Program-made: the position numbers and the translations under genes
In this document: in pieces, positions 1 through 7,588 of the stretch
Layout: each line of letters starts with the position of its first letter
Position numbering within the stretch: the first letter of the stretch is position 1
Assembly (NCBI RefSeq): GCF_018100925.1
Contig: NZ_JAGJEH010000017.1
Span: 1 to 64,000, forward strand
Source of the DNA: Pseudoalteromonas luteoviolacea
Lineage (GTDB): Bacteria > Pseudomonadota > Gammaproteobacteria > Enterobacterales > Alteromonadaceae
Direction of reading: 5' to 3'
DNA length: 64,000 nucleotides
The notes under the pieces: generated by a model
What the model was told of the DNA's origin: nothing
Databases searched by the model: none
The model's input: only the letters and a program-made list of their open reading frames with translations

Positions 1-36
1 GACGGAACCTATAAGTTTTTGTGTATCTAGATTACA

Positions 37-65
37 TATAAAAATAATCCACGCGCGCGCGGATT
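37..65 (-). terminator. Terminator of the tRNA operon
   Basis: An inverted repeat made of a CG-rich alternating core flanked by AATCC and GGATT (46-65) is followed, on the minus strand, by ATTTTTATA. This is the expected form of a rho-independent terminator just downstream of the last tRNA. It would separate the tRNA transcript from whatever lies left of the window (tuf in related genomes). Confidence 0.6.
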
Positions 66-135
66 AGGTTTATTCTTTACAATTATAAATGTTTTTGTGA
101 CAAATCAAAGGAAGTATTTGGGAAGATCCGGAGAC

Positions 136-211
136 TGGTGCTGATAGGCAGATTTGAACTGCCGACCTCACCCTTACCAAGGGTGCGCTCTACCAACTGA
201 GCTATATCAGC
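136..211 (-). tRNA. tRNA-Thr (anticodon GGU)
   Basis: A complete 76-nt cloverleaf including an encoded 3' CCA (plus strand TGG at 136-138). The acceptor stem GCTGATA pairs with TATCAGC. The D-arm AGCTCAGTTGGTAGAGC is canonical and the anticodon loop reads CTTGGTAA, with GGU at 176-178. It is the last gene of a four-tRNA cluster. The order Thr(UGU)-Tyr-Gly-Thr(GGU) is the one that precedes tufB in enterobacteria and relatives. Confidence 0.97.
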
Positions 212-223
212 ACACCAGAAATC

Positions 224-298
<75 letters not shown>

Positions 299-343
299 TT
301 TAGGAACCTGTTCTTAACTACCTCAGAACCGTCAAGAATAAAG

Positions 344-428
344 TGGTGGAGGGAGCTGGATTCGAACCAGCGAAGGCTGAGCCGTCAGATTTACAGTCTG
401 ATCCCTTTGGCCGCTCGGGAACCCCTCC
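344..428 (-). tRNA. tRNA-Tyr (anticodon GUA)
   Basis: An 85-nt class II tRNA with a long variable arm and encoded CCA. The acceptor GGAGGGG pairs with CCCTCC, the anticodon loop is CTGTAAA, and GUA lies at 392-394. Third in transcriptional order from the right, second gene of the operon. Confidence 0.97.
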
Positions 429-472
429 ACATAAAAATTCTTTTCTAAAGCGTGTTCTAAATCTTTTAAAGA

Positions 473-548
<76 letters not shown>

Positions 549-560
549 ACTGCTTTAGTA

Positions 561-598
561 CGGGGCGAGATATTAGAGCAACCGATGACACTATGCAA
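561..598 (-). promoter_or_regulatory. tRNA operon promoter with GC-rich discriminator
   Basis: The minus strand has -35 TTGCAT (593-598), a 17-bp spacer and -10 TAATAT (570-575), followed by a C/G-rich stretch CTCGCCCCG before the tRNA. A GC-rich discriminator is the usual mark of a growth-rate or stringently controlled stable-RNA promoter. That regulation is inferred. Confidence 0.75.
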
Positions 599-665
599 CA
601 GTTAAATCAAAAAAAATCGCAATTTCTTGTTTAAATGCTCATATTTACGACAAAACATTCATTAT

Positions 666-1373
666 TTAAACGTTTTGCTGATATTTACGCCAAAACACCA
701 GCCCTTGCATTACTAGATCATCAAAATAGATCCCAGATGGATCAAGATGTTGCTGTATCAACTCGCCGTATCCGCCCGCATAAATCAGCTGTACTTCATT
801 ACCCACTCGCTCAATTTGTTCCACAGCTTGTTTAGCCAGTGCCACGGTGGCACTTAATGCAGCATTTTTCACAGCATTAGGCGTGTTAGTTCCCAGCACG
901 GTATCAAACGAAGTAGTTGAATCACTGAATACTTTTTGCGTATTGGCAACCAAGCTTTCAATCATCATGTCCAAGCCCGGTAAAATCCACCCGCCTTGAT
1001 GCTGACCATCGGCTCCAAGAACATCTACTTTAGTTGCCGTGCCTGAGTCGACAATAATGCAGGCTTTGTTAGGAAATAAATGATAACTCGCCACCACAGT
1101 CAACCATCTATCGATCCCTAAATTTTTAAATTCAGGGTAAGCGCACTTGAGCGCCCCCAGCGAAGCTGAAACAGACGCAAAATAGTGAGGAATTTGGTGC
1201 AAGTGAGCATTGTGTAATATCGGTTCAAGACCTTCATTACCACCTACCTGAGCTATCAATACTTCCTCTATTTTCTGCCAAGGTATATGCGCTGCACTAA
1301 TAACCGATATATTACCACTGCGCTCTAACGCAACTTTTACTGCCGTATTACCGACATCCACCAGTAATCGCAT
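666..1373 (-). CDS. coaX: Type III pantothenate kinase
   Basis: Phosphorylates pantothenate, the first step of coenzyme A synthesis in the cytoplasm. The 235-residue protein has the ASKHA-fold signatures of the CoaX family: DVGNTAVK at residues 6-13 (phosphate loop), GIDRW near residue 86, DSGTATKVDV near 109 and GGWILPGL near 127. Length fits the family (about 240-260). Its ATG overlaps the TAA of birA by one base (TAATG), so translation is probably coupled. The gene runs towards the tRNA cluster, which has its own promoter. The birA-coaX-tRNA order is common in gammaproteobacteria that use CoaX instead of CoaA. Confidence 0.95.
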   Translation of the reverse strand: MRLLVDVGNTAVKVALERSGNISVISAAHIPWQKIEEVLIAQVGGNEGLEPILHNAHLHQIPHYFASVSASLGALKCAYPEFKNLGIDRWLTVVASYHLFPNKACIIVDSGTATKVDVLGADGQHQGGWILPGLDMMIESLVANTQKVFSDSTTSFDTVLGTNTPNAVKNAALSATVALAKQAVEQIERVGNEVQLIYAGGYGELIQQHLDPSGIYFDDLVMQGLVFWRKYQQNV

Positions 1374-2368
1374 TAGCCTTCCTTTCGCAGTGATAGTTCA
1401 CCACCATAATAGGTTTTGCACTCACCATCTTGGCGCAATATCAATCCACCCTGATGATCAATTCCCTCACAGATCCCGCGCCATTGCCTTTGTCCAGTGC
1501 TCAAACTAACAGCCTGATCGCGAAATGCATTGAGCTCATTCCATTGCTCAACCATCTCGCTTAGACCATTCTTTTGGTACATGTAGAGACGCTTTTGCAA
1601 ACATAACGTCAGTACCACCACAAGCTGATTTTTATCAATGTCAGCGATGTGCTGGCTTAGGTCAGTCCATGCTTGGTCAATGTATTGCGCAGCGGTATTT
1701 GGCATCGCCACATTTAACCCAATACCAATCACTAAATGACATGGGCCCTCCATTTGGCCATCTAACTCCACCAGCACGCCTGCTAATTTGTGTTCATTAA
1801 TATAGATATCATTAGGCCATTTTAACTGCACGTCCAATTCATACAGGGCTTTTAGAGCATCGTACACAGCTAGACCAACAGCAACCGACACCCCCATCGC
1901 TGCTTGCATACCCTCTTCAAAATGCCAGTAATAGCTGTAATACAAATTTGCCCCAAATGGCGACTGCCATTGCCTACCACGGCGACCCCGACCCGCCTGC
2001 TGCATTTCAGCAACGAGCACATGTCCCGAGTTTAAATCATCGACATTAGTTTGAATGCGGCGCATTAATTCGCTGTTGGTTGAGTCGATGATAGGTTGTA
2101 CCTCTATACGACAAGGGCTGTCACTGAGCGCTTGCCAAATGGGCAAAATTTTATTCTGGTCTAACAGCGGTAAACTGTGATTGAGCCGATACCCTTTTCC
2201 CGATACCTTAAAAATATCGATGCCCATATCTTGTAATGACTTGATATGCTTAGAGACTGCTGCTCGGCTGATACCAAGCGCCTCACCCAATGTCTGACCT
2301 GAAATAAAATGGTCGCGACTTAATGCACTCAATATAGCAAGTTTATTGCCCACAGGTGCTTTAACCAT
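1373..2368 (-). CDS. birA: Biotin-protein ligase / biotin operon repressor BirA
   Basis: Bifunctional enzyme that makes biotinyl-AMP, biotinylates the acetyl-CoA carboxylase carrier protein and represses the biotin operon. Residues 1-65 form a winged helix-turn-helix (ISGQTLGEALGISRAAVSKH), so this is the DNA-binding class II form. The catalytic domain has GRGRRGRQW (biotinyl-AMP loop) and KWPNDIY. I start at the ATG at 2368 (331 residues, MVKAPVG), which has a strong AAGGAG 7 bases upstream. An upstream in-frame ATG at 2404 would add 12 residues without a good ribosome site. The start overlaps the end of murB by 8 bp, so the two are probably translationally coupled. Confidence 0.95.
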   Translation of the reverse strand: MVKAPVGNKLAILSALSRDHFISGQTLGEALGISRAAVSKHIKSLQDMGIDIFKVSGKGYRLNHSLPLLDQNKILPIWQALSDSPCRIEVQPIIDSTNSELMRRIQTNVDDLNSGHVLVAEMQQAGRGRRGRQWQSPFGANLYYSYYWHFEEGMQAAMGVSVAVGLAVYDALKALYELDVQLKWPNDIYINEHKLAGVLVELDGQMEGPCHLVIGIGLNVAMPNTAAQYIDQAWTDLSQHIADIDKNQLVVVLTLCLQKRLYMYQKNGLSEMVEQWNELNAFRDQAVSLSTGQRQWRGICEGIDHQGGLILRQDGECKTYYGGELSLRKEG

Positions 2369-3371
2369 AGTTGTCTCCTTGAACCCATTCACCTTGCTGG
2401 GCAACCAGCCTCACCTCAGGTATTAATGCAATGGCAAATTTCTCTGATACTGCCTGCTGAATGTACGCAATCATATTTAACAGTTCCGTCCCTTGCCCTT
2501 GTTGATCATTGACCAAAACCAGCGCTTGCTTGTCATAGACACGAATGCCTCCTATTCGATGTCCTTTCAATCCAGCTTGTTCAATGAGCCAACCCGCAGC
2601 GAGTTTAACCGTGAGCTCACTCACCGGATACACTGGCATATCTGCATACTGCTCACACAATTTGCGCGCAGTTTCTTTGCTAACCACAGGATTTTTGAAA
2701 AAACTCCCAGCATTGGCACATACGTTGGGGTCTGGTAATTTACTGCGTCGTATCTGCATTACCCGCTCAGCGACATCCTTTGCATTCACACTCTGTCCAA
2801 CGAGATCTTTTAATGGTCCATAATTTAATACTGGTCGCCACTGTTTGGGTAATTTAAGTACCACTTGTGTAATAACAAAACGCCCTTGTAATGCCCCTTT
2901 GAAAGTCGAATCTCGATAGCCAAATTGACAAGCAACCTTGTCCAGTGTCTCAAATGCCTTTGTGTCTATGTTGTACCCCGTAAGAGAATCAAACACATCT
3001 GCCAATTCGACCCCATAAGCGCCTATATTTTGCACAGGAGCGGCCCCGACAGTTCCGGGGATCAAAGCAAGGTTTTCTAATCCACCAATGCCCATGTCCA
3101 GTAGTTTGAGCACCAATTGGTGCCAATTTTCTCCGGCACCTGCTTTCACTGTATAGTGCAGCTCGGTTTCTGTGACTTCAATGCCTCGATTGGCCACCAG
3201 TACTACCGTACCGTGAAAGTCTTCTAAAAAAATACAGTTACTGCCCTCTCCCAAAATGAAAAAGGGGGTATCAAAATCAATGTGAGTTAACTGCTCCGGC
3301 ACTTCTATGCGCACCAGTTCACGGCAGCGAGAGGGCAAAGCAAATGTATGTAAGGACTGTAAAGAGTGCAC
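2361..3371 (-). CDS. murB: UDP-N-acetylenolpyruvoylglucosamine reductase
   Basis: NADPH- and FAD-dependent reduction of UDP-GlcNAc-enolpyruvate to UDP-MurNAc, an early cytoplasmic step of peptidoglycan synthesis. The 336-residue protein is type I, like E. coli MurB (342). FAD-binding motifs are GEGSN near residue 42 and PGTVGAAPVQNIGAYG near 105. The catalytic serine lies in GSFFKNP and the catalytic glutamate in IPEVRL near the C-terminus. The start is a GTG: the next residues HSLQSLHTF align with the known N-terminus of the family. First gene of murB-birA-coaX. Confidence 0.95.
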   Translation of the reverse strand: MHSLQSLHTFALPSRCRELVRIEVPEQLTHIDFDTPFFILGEGSNCIFLEDFHGTVVLVANRGIEVTETELHYTVKAGAGENWHQLVLKLLDMGIGGLENLALIPGTVGAAPVQNIGAYGVELADVFDSLTGYNIDTKAFETLDKVACQFGYRDSTFKGALQGRFVITQVVLKLPKQWRPVLNYGPLKDLVGQSVNAKDVAERVMQIRRSKLPDPNVCANAGSFFKNPVVSKETARKLCEQYADMPVYPVSELTVKLAAGWLIEQAGLKGHRIGGIRVYDKQALVLVNDQQGQGTELLNMIAYIQQAVSEKFAIALIPEVRLVAQQGEWVQGDNYG

Positions 3372-3440
3372 TGGCAGCGCCTATCTAAAATACCAACTAT
3401 TTTCCTTAGTTTACCCGATTGATGTCTCCAACGCATCCGA

Positions 3441-3469
3441 GTGTCATTTATATACTGAAGTGGTATAAC
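3441..3469 (+). promoter_or_regulatory. Candidate promoter of the M1 peptidase gene
   Basis: GTGTCA (3441-3446) and TATAAC (3464-3469) are separated by 17 bp and lie about 35 bp upstream of the ATG. The -35 match is only 4 of 6, so the call is tentative. Confidence 0.35.
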
Positions 3470-3502
3470 AGGGATAACTCTCAATCATGAGCAAGGATAA
3501 AA

Positions 3503-5347
3503 ATGAAACTCTCAGCCTTAACATTTGGTCTCGCATTGGCGGGCCTCTCTCATACTGTTTTGGCGGCAAAAGCCGTCGATGAACACACTTTTGCCAACCT
3601 AGACGATGTAGTGAGCACACACTTACACCTGGATTTAGATGTTGACTTTGATGACAAGCAGCTAGAGGGGTTTGTCGAGCACACATTACAGTGGCAAAAC
3701 AAACACGCCCGTACATTAGTGTTAGATACCCGCGATCTTGAAATTGACCGCGTTATGTACCAAACATCTCAGGGAAAATGGCACCCGGCCCAGTTCACGT
3801 TGGCGCCTCGCAATGGGGTAAAAGGCGCGAAGTTAACGATTAAGTTTAAACAACAGGCTACCAAAGCGCGTATTTACTACAATAGCTTGCCTCAAGCCTC
3901 TGGCTTACAGTGGTTGACACCGGTGCAAACCGCCAGCAAAACACACCCATTTATGTATAGCCAGTCCCAAGCAATCCATGCCAGAAGCTGGATCCCTGTG
4001 CAAGATACCCCAGCGATGCGCACCACTTATACCGCACGTATCCAAACACCCAAAGATGTGCGCGCTGTAATGAGCGCTGATAATTCAGAGGCCTTCGTAA
4101 AAGACGGCGATTATTGGTTTGATATGCCCCAAGCCATCCCGCCTTACTTAATCGCCATTGGTGCCGGTAATCTCGAATACAAAGAAATGTCTCACCAAAC
4201 AGCGATTTTCGCAGAGCCACAAATCCTCGAAGCATCTGTGGCCGAATTCAACGATACGCAGGCAATGATAGACAAAACCAATGCCATGTACGGTGAATAT
4301 GCATGGGGCAGATATGACTTATTAATGTTACCACCGAGCTTCCCATTTGGCGGTATGGAAAACCCTCGTTTATCTTTCATTACACCGACCGTTGTAGCTG
4401 GAGATAAAAGCTTAGTCAATTTGATCGCACATGAACTCGCCCACTCTTGGTCAGGTAACCTTGTTACCAATGCCACTTGGGAAGACTTGTGGCTCAATGA
4501 AGGTTTCACCTCTTACGTTGAAAACCGGATCATGGAAGAAGTATTTGGCCGTGACCGTGCAGTTATGGAACAAGCCTTAGATGCCGCAGGACTGCGCGCA
4601 CAGCTCAACAACATTCCAGCACCCGACACACGTCTAAACTTAAAGCTCAATGGCCGCGACCCTGATGATGCATTCAGCAAAGTGCCCTATATCAAAGGTC
4701 AGCTATTTCTCATTTACCTTGAAGAAAAGTTTGGCCGCGAAAAGTTCGACGTGTTTGTCAAAGGTTACTTTGATGCTTACGCTTTTAAATCACTGACTAC
4801 CGCTGAGTTTGTGCAGTATTTAGATAAGCACTTATTGAAAAAACATCCGGGTATCGTATCTCTAGACAAAGCCAAAGAGTGGATATACCAGCCAGGGCTC
4901 CCTGCAGACGCCCCAACACCAACCTCTAATGCATTTAACCAAGTTGATGCGCATATGCAGGCTTGGCTAAGTGGAAGTAAACAACTCAATACTTTACCGA
5001 CACAAAACTGGACAGTACATGAGTGGCTACACTTTTTAAATAATTTGCCAAGAGATCTGTCTTTGGACAAGATGCAGGCGCTGGACAAAGCGTTTAACCT
5101 AACAAATTCAAGCAATGCCGAATTAGCATTTGCTTGGTATATGCTCGCAGTCGGTAATGGCTACCAAGCTATCTACCCAGCGCTGGACAAGCACCTAACA
5201 GGAATTGGCCGACGCAAATTAATTGTTCCACTATATAAAGCATTGGCTAAGACGGATAAGCGAGATTGGGCTTATCGCGTCTATCAGAATGCTCGCCCAG
5301 GTTACCACCCACTGGCGCAGGGAACTGTTGACGCTATTTTTAAATAG
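3503..5347 (+). CDS. Secreted M1 family aminopeptidase (LTA4H-like)
   Basis: Zinc metallopeptidase that trims N-terminal residues from peptides, probably in the periplasm or outside the cell. Residues 1-22 form a signal peptide ending in VLAA. The substrate-binding motif GGMEN is at 283-287. The zinc site is HELAH at 310-314 with the third ligand Glu333 in NEGFTSY. A C-terminal alpha-helical domain of the leukotriene A4 hydrolase type follows from about residue 470. At 614 residues it matches the LTA4H-like branch and is shorter than PepN. The ATG has AAGGAT just upstream. Monocistronic, with a strong hairpin after the stop. Confidence 0.93.
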   Translation: MKLSALTFGLALAGLSHTVLAAKAVDEHTFANLDDVVSTHLHLDLDVDFDDKQLEGFVEHTLQWQNKHARTLVLDTRDLEIDRVMYQTSQGKWHPAQFTLAPRNGVKGAKLTIKFKQQATKARIYYNSLPQASGLQWLTPVQTASKTHPFMYSQSQAIHARSWIPVQDTPAMRTTYTARIQTPKDVRAVMSADNSEAFVKDGDYWFDMPQAIPPYLIAIGAGNLEYKEMSHQTAIFAEPQILEASVAEFNDTQAMIDKTNAMYGEYAWGRYDLLMLPPSFPFGGMENPRLSFITPTVVAGDKSLVNLIAHELAHSWSGNLVTNATWEDLWLNEGFTSYVENRIMEEVFGRDRAVMEQALDAAGLRAQLNNIPAPDTRLNLKLNGRDPDDAFSKVPYIKGQLFLIYLEEKFGREKFDVFVKGYFDAYAFKSLTTAEFVQYLDKHLLKKHPGIVSLDKAKEWIYQPGLPADAPTPTSNAFNQVDAHMQAWLSGSKQLNTLPTQNWTVHEWLHFLNNLPRDLSLDKMQALDKAFNLTNSSNAELAFAWYMLAVGNGYQAIYPALDKHLTGIGRRKLIVPLYKALAKTDKRDWAYRVYQNARPGYHPLAQGTVDAIFK

Positions 5348-5356
5348 ACACGCCCT

Positions 5357-5385
5357 CAGAGATAAAGCACATTGCTTTATCTCTG
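5357..5385 (+). terminator. Hairpin after the M1 peptidase gene
   Basis: A perfect 13-bp stem (CAGAGATAAAGCA with its complement) and a 3-nt loop. The T-run after it is poor (ACAAATTT). It sits between convergent genes and may end transcription in both directions. Confidence 0.55.
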
Positions 5386-5411
5386 ACAAATTTCCACATT
5401 AGGACACACAA

Positions 5412-5999
5412 TCAATGCTGTGCTTCGATGGAGGCTAAAAATGCCGCGCGTTGCTCCGGAGTAGCCTGCTGCCACCAAAATTCAAGCATTGATACTGCAT
5501 CAGGTTTTCCTGCACTCGGCGCAGGCTTATCATTATCTATTTTTGCAGCAGATGTGTTATTTGGCACAGAAACATGTACTGGCGCTGCAACCGACTTTGT
5601 CGCTTCGCTCACACGACTAGCCGACACTTTGTTACCTTGCTTAGCTTGTAGCCAAATAGCAGGTGACTTTGCAAAAGCACGAGCTTGCTCTACCGTTTCT
5701 ATAGACTTAAAGCGTACTTGGTAATCACCTTCCTTAATGTCTACCTCCACCCAGAATGGCTTTGAGTCAACTACCTCATGTTCGTCGTAGTCCAGTTCAA
5801 ATAAATCTGAATACTTCACCTTGATCCGGTGAACACCTGCCGGTAATTCTAACGTGCGCACTTTGTTAAAAAATGAATGCTCAATTTCTCGCTCATTAAC
5901 TTGTAAAGGCAGCAATTCTTCTGGGAAATTAACTTCCCCAGCAACAGAAATACCACTATAAAGTGCTATAAAAATTCCAAATATACTATTTTTCTTCAT
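5412..5999 (-). CDS. DUF2057 (YccT/CsgI-like) exported protein
   Basis: A 195-residue exported protein with a signal peptide (residues 1-20, ending SVAG). Residues 20-120 fit DUF2057: PLQVNEREI, then LELPAGVHRIKVKY, then SKPFWVEVDI and YQVRFKSIETVEQARAFAKSP, a small beta-rich domain. E. coli YccT (CsgI) is the studied member and acts in the periplasm on curli assembly. That function is not shown here. A Ser/Thr/Lys-rich linker leads to a short C-terminal segment MLEFWWQQATPEQRAAFL seen in marine members. It is divergent from the HIT gene, so the two share the 155-bp upstream region. Confidence 0.75.
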   Translation of the reverse strand: MKKNSIFGIFIALYSGISVAGEVNFPEELLPLQVNEREIEHSFFNKVRTLELPAGVHRIKVKYSDLFELDYDEHEVVDSKPFWVEVDIKEGDYQVRFKSIETVEQARAFAKSPAIWLQAKQGNKVSASRVSEATKSVAAPVHVSVPNNTSAAKIDNDKPAPSAGKPDAVSMLEFWWQQATPEQRAAFLASIEAQH

Positions 6000-6154
6000 A
6001 TTTCCTCTTTATTTGATTGCTACCTTGGTGGGGTAAGGTATTTGTGCCAAATTTAGTTACAATTATGAATAAGCATGAATTGTAATTTCCCTTGTATCTT
6101 GTTGAGTCCGCGCTATGCTGAACAGCTAAACTAACGTATATAAGGATAAAAGTA

Positions 6155-6526
6155 ATGAGCCAAGAGACGATTTTTACAAAAATAATTAATCGTGAAATAC
6201 CTGCAGATATTGTGTACGAAGACGACAAGGCGCTTGCATTTAAGGATATTAGTCCACAGGCTCCATTTCATGTTTTGGTGATCCCAAAGCTGCCGATCGC
6301 AACAATTAACGACGTGAACGAAGAAAATGCGCACTTAGTTGGGCACTTACATCTAGTAGCAGCTAAACTTGCGAAAGAGCACGGATTTGCTGAGGATGGT
6401 TATCGCGTTGTTATGAATTGCAATAATGATGGTGGACAAACCGTATACCACATTCACTTACATGTTCTAGCTGGACTGGAAATGGGTTGGCCTCCGTACC
6501 AAAGTAGGAAAAAAGTAGTATCTTAA
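6155..6526 (+). CDS. hinT: HIT family purine nucleoside phosphoramidase (HinT-like)
   Basis: Small cytoplasmic nucleotide hydrolase (123 residues) that cleaves adenosine phosphoramidates. It has the full HIT fold: FTKIINREIPADIVYEDD at the start, APFHVLVIPK in the middle and the catalytic histidine triad HIHLHVL near residue 103. The length is typical of HinT. The ribosome site AAGGAT lies 8 bases before the ATG. Confidence 0.93.
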   Translation: MSQETIFTKIINREIPADIVYEDDKALAFKDISPQAPFHVLVIPKLPIATINDVNEENAHLVGHLHLVAAKLAKEHGFAEDGYRVVMNCNNDGGQTVYHIHLHVLAGLEMGWPPYQSRKKVVS

Positions 6527-6753
6527 ATTATTCTTTGTTAAAAAATGTAATTAACTAAGCTATTACTCTACGAAAAAAAATTTATAATTTAATCAACCAG
6601 TTGAAGCTTTATCTAAATTTGGTCGTTTACAAAATAGGCTATCGTGCCACACTTTATGTCGTAAACTTCTTTTTATTGATGAAATTTCTAATACAAAAGG
6701 TCTGATTCACGTGTTAGCATTGCGTTATCAGACAGAATGAGAGTGTTTTTCAA

Positions 6754-7410
6754 ATGAGCAGTACTGCATTTTTATTGCTAGATAAAGAGCCTATCAACAC
6801 GATAGGAATAAACGTTTTGCAACCCCTGTTAAAAACACAAGGGTTAGACGTCGTCACAGGGACTGATATTTCCGAAGTACCAGAAGATACTCGGTTGCTT
6901 TTTATTGAGACAGCAGTCAATGATGCATGGGGCAAGCTGAAAGAGCAGTTAGTTAACCTCAAAGTCAGTTGCGACATCGTGCTGTTCAACTTAGATGAAA
7001 ACCCTGAATTGGCTAATCGTGCATTACTCAGCGGCATTCGCGGTGTATTTTATACCACAGATAACGCAGATGTATTAATGAAGGGCATCCGCTTACTGAT
7101 GGAAGATCAGCTTTGGTATCGCCGAGAAATCATGTGTAATGCGTTAAATCGCATGCTGCAATTTAACAAAGATGCGCTTCACAAACTGACTGAAGGTGAT
7201 ATCGAGCCTGTAAAACTCACTAAACGTGAAAAAGCGATCATTTCTTTGATGAGTAAAGGCGCCAAAAATAAAGAAATCGCGGAAGATTTAAATATCAGCC
7301 CACATACGGTGAAAACCCATCTATATAGTGCATTTCGTAAAACGAAATGCCGTAACCGTATCGAACTTTTGTCATGGGCACAGCAAAATATCCCTGACGA
7401 GATACGTTAA
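6754..7410 (+). CDS. LuxR-type regulator of the CsgD/VpsT family
   Basis: A 218-residue transcription regulator. The C-terminal LuxR helix-turn-helix runs from about residue 150: LTKREKAIISLMSKGAKNKE, then IAEDLNISPHTVKTHLYSAF. The N-terminal half resembles a receiver but has no phosphoacceptor aspartate at the expected site. The segment GIRGVFYTTDNADVLMKGI resembles the GVFY region of CsgD. Residues 121-124 are WYRR, at the position of the c-di-GMP-binding motif W[FLM][TS]R of VpsT. The third residue differs, so ligand binding is uncertain. It is followed by a terminator and then by a hybrid histidine kinase. The likely role is control of matrix or surface genes (inference). Confidence 0.8.
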   Translation: MSSTAFLLLDKEPINTIGINVLQPLLKTQGLDVVTGTDISEVPEDTRLLFIETAVNDAWGKLKEQLVNLKVSCDIVLFNLDENPELANRALLSGIRGVFYTTDNADVLMKGIRLLMEDQLWYRREIMCNALNRMLQFNKDALHKLTEGDIEPVKLTKREKAIISLMSKGAKNKEIAEDLNISPHTVKTHLYSAFRKTKCRNRIELLSWAQQNIPDEIR

Positions 7411-7438
7411 TACACAACGTACACTTCCCTCTTCTGTC

Positions 7439-7471
7439 AAAAAGCATGCGATTAGCATGCTTTTTGTTTTT
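7439..7471 (+). terminator. Rho-independent terminator of the LuxR gene
   Basis: Stem AAAAAGCATGC with complement GCATGCTTTTT and a GATTA loop, followed by GTTTTTT. Confidence 0.85.
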
Positions 7472-7588
7472 TAGACTTATCATGTAACGGTACGACAAGC
7501 CATCTCATTAATTTCTCGGTGCATCGCTTTACTGCGCTGAGTCTTCGCTCTATCCTAGGTACGTCTTTTAATTGTTAACAAAGCCCCT

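Noticed and set aside
51..64. Alternating CG tract as Z-DNA or a simple repeat
   Set aside because: It is the stem of a terminator hairpin. Its flanks also pair, which is the simpler reading.
1..135. Possible start of tuf at the left edge
   Set aside because: Gene order predicts tuf beyond the edge, but there is no coding sequence for it in the window, only a terminator-like hairpin.
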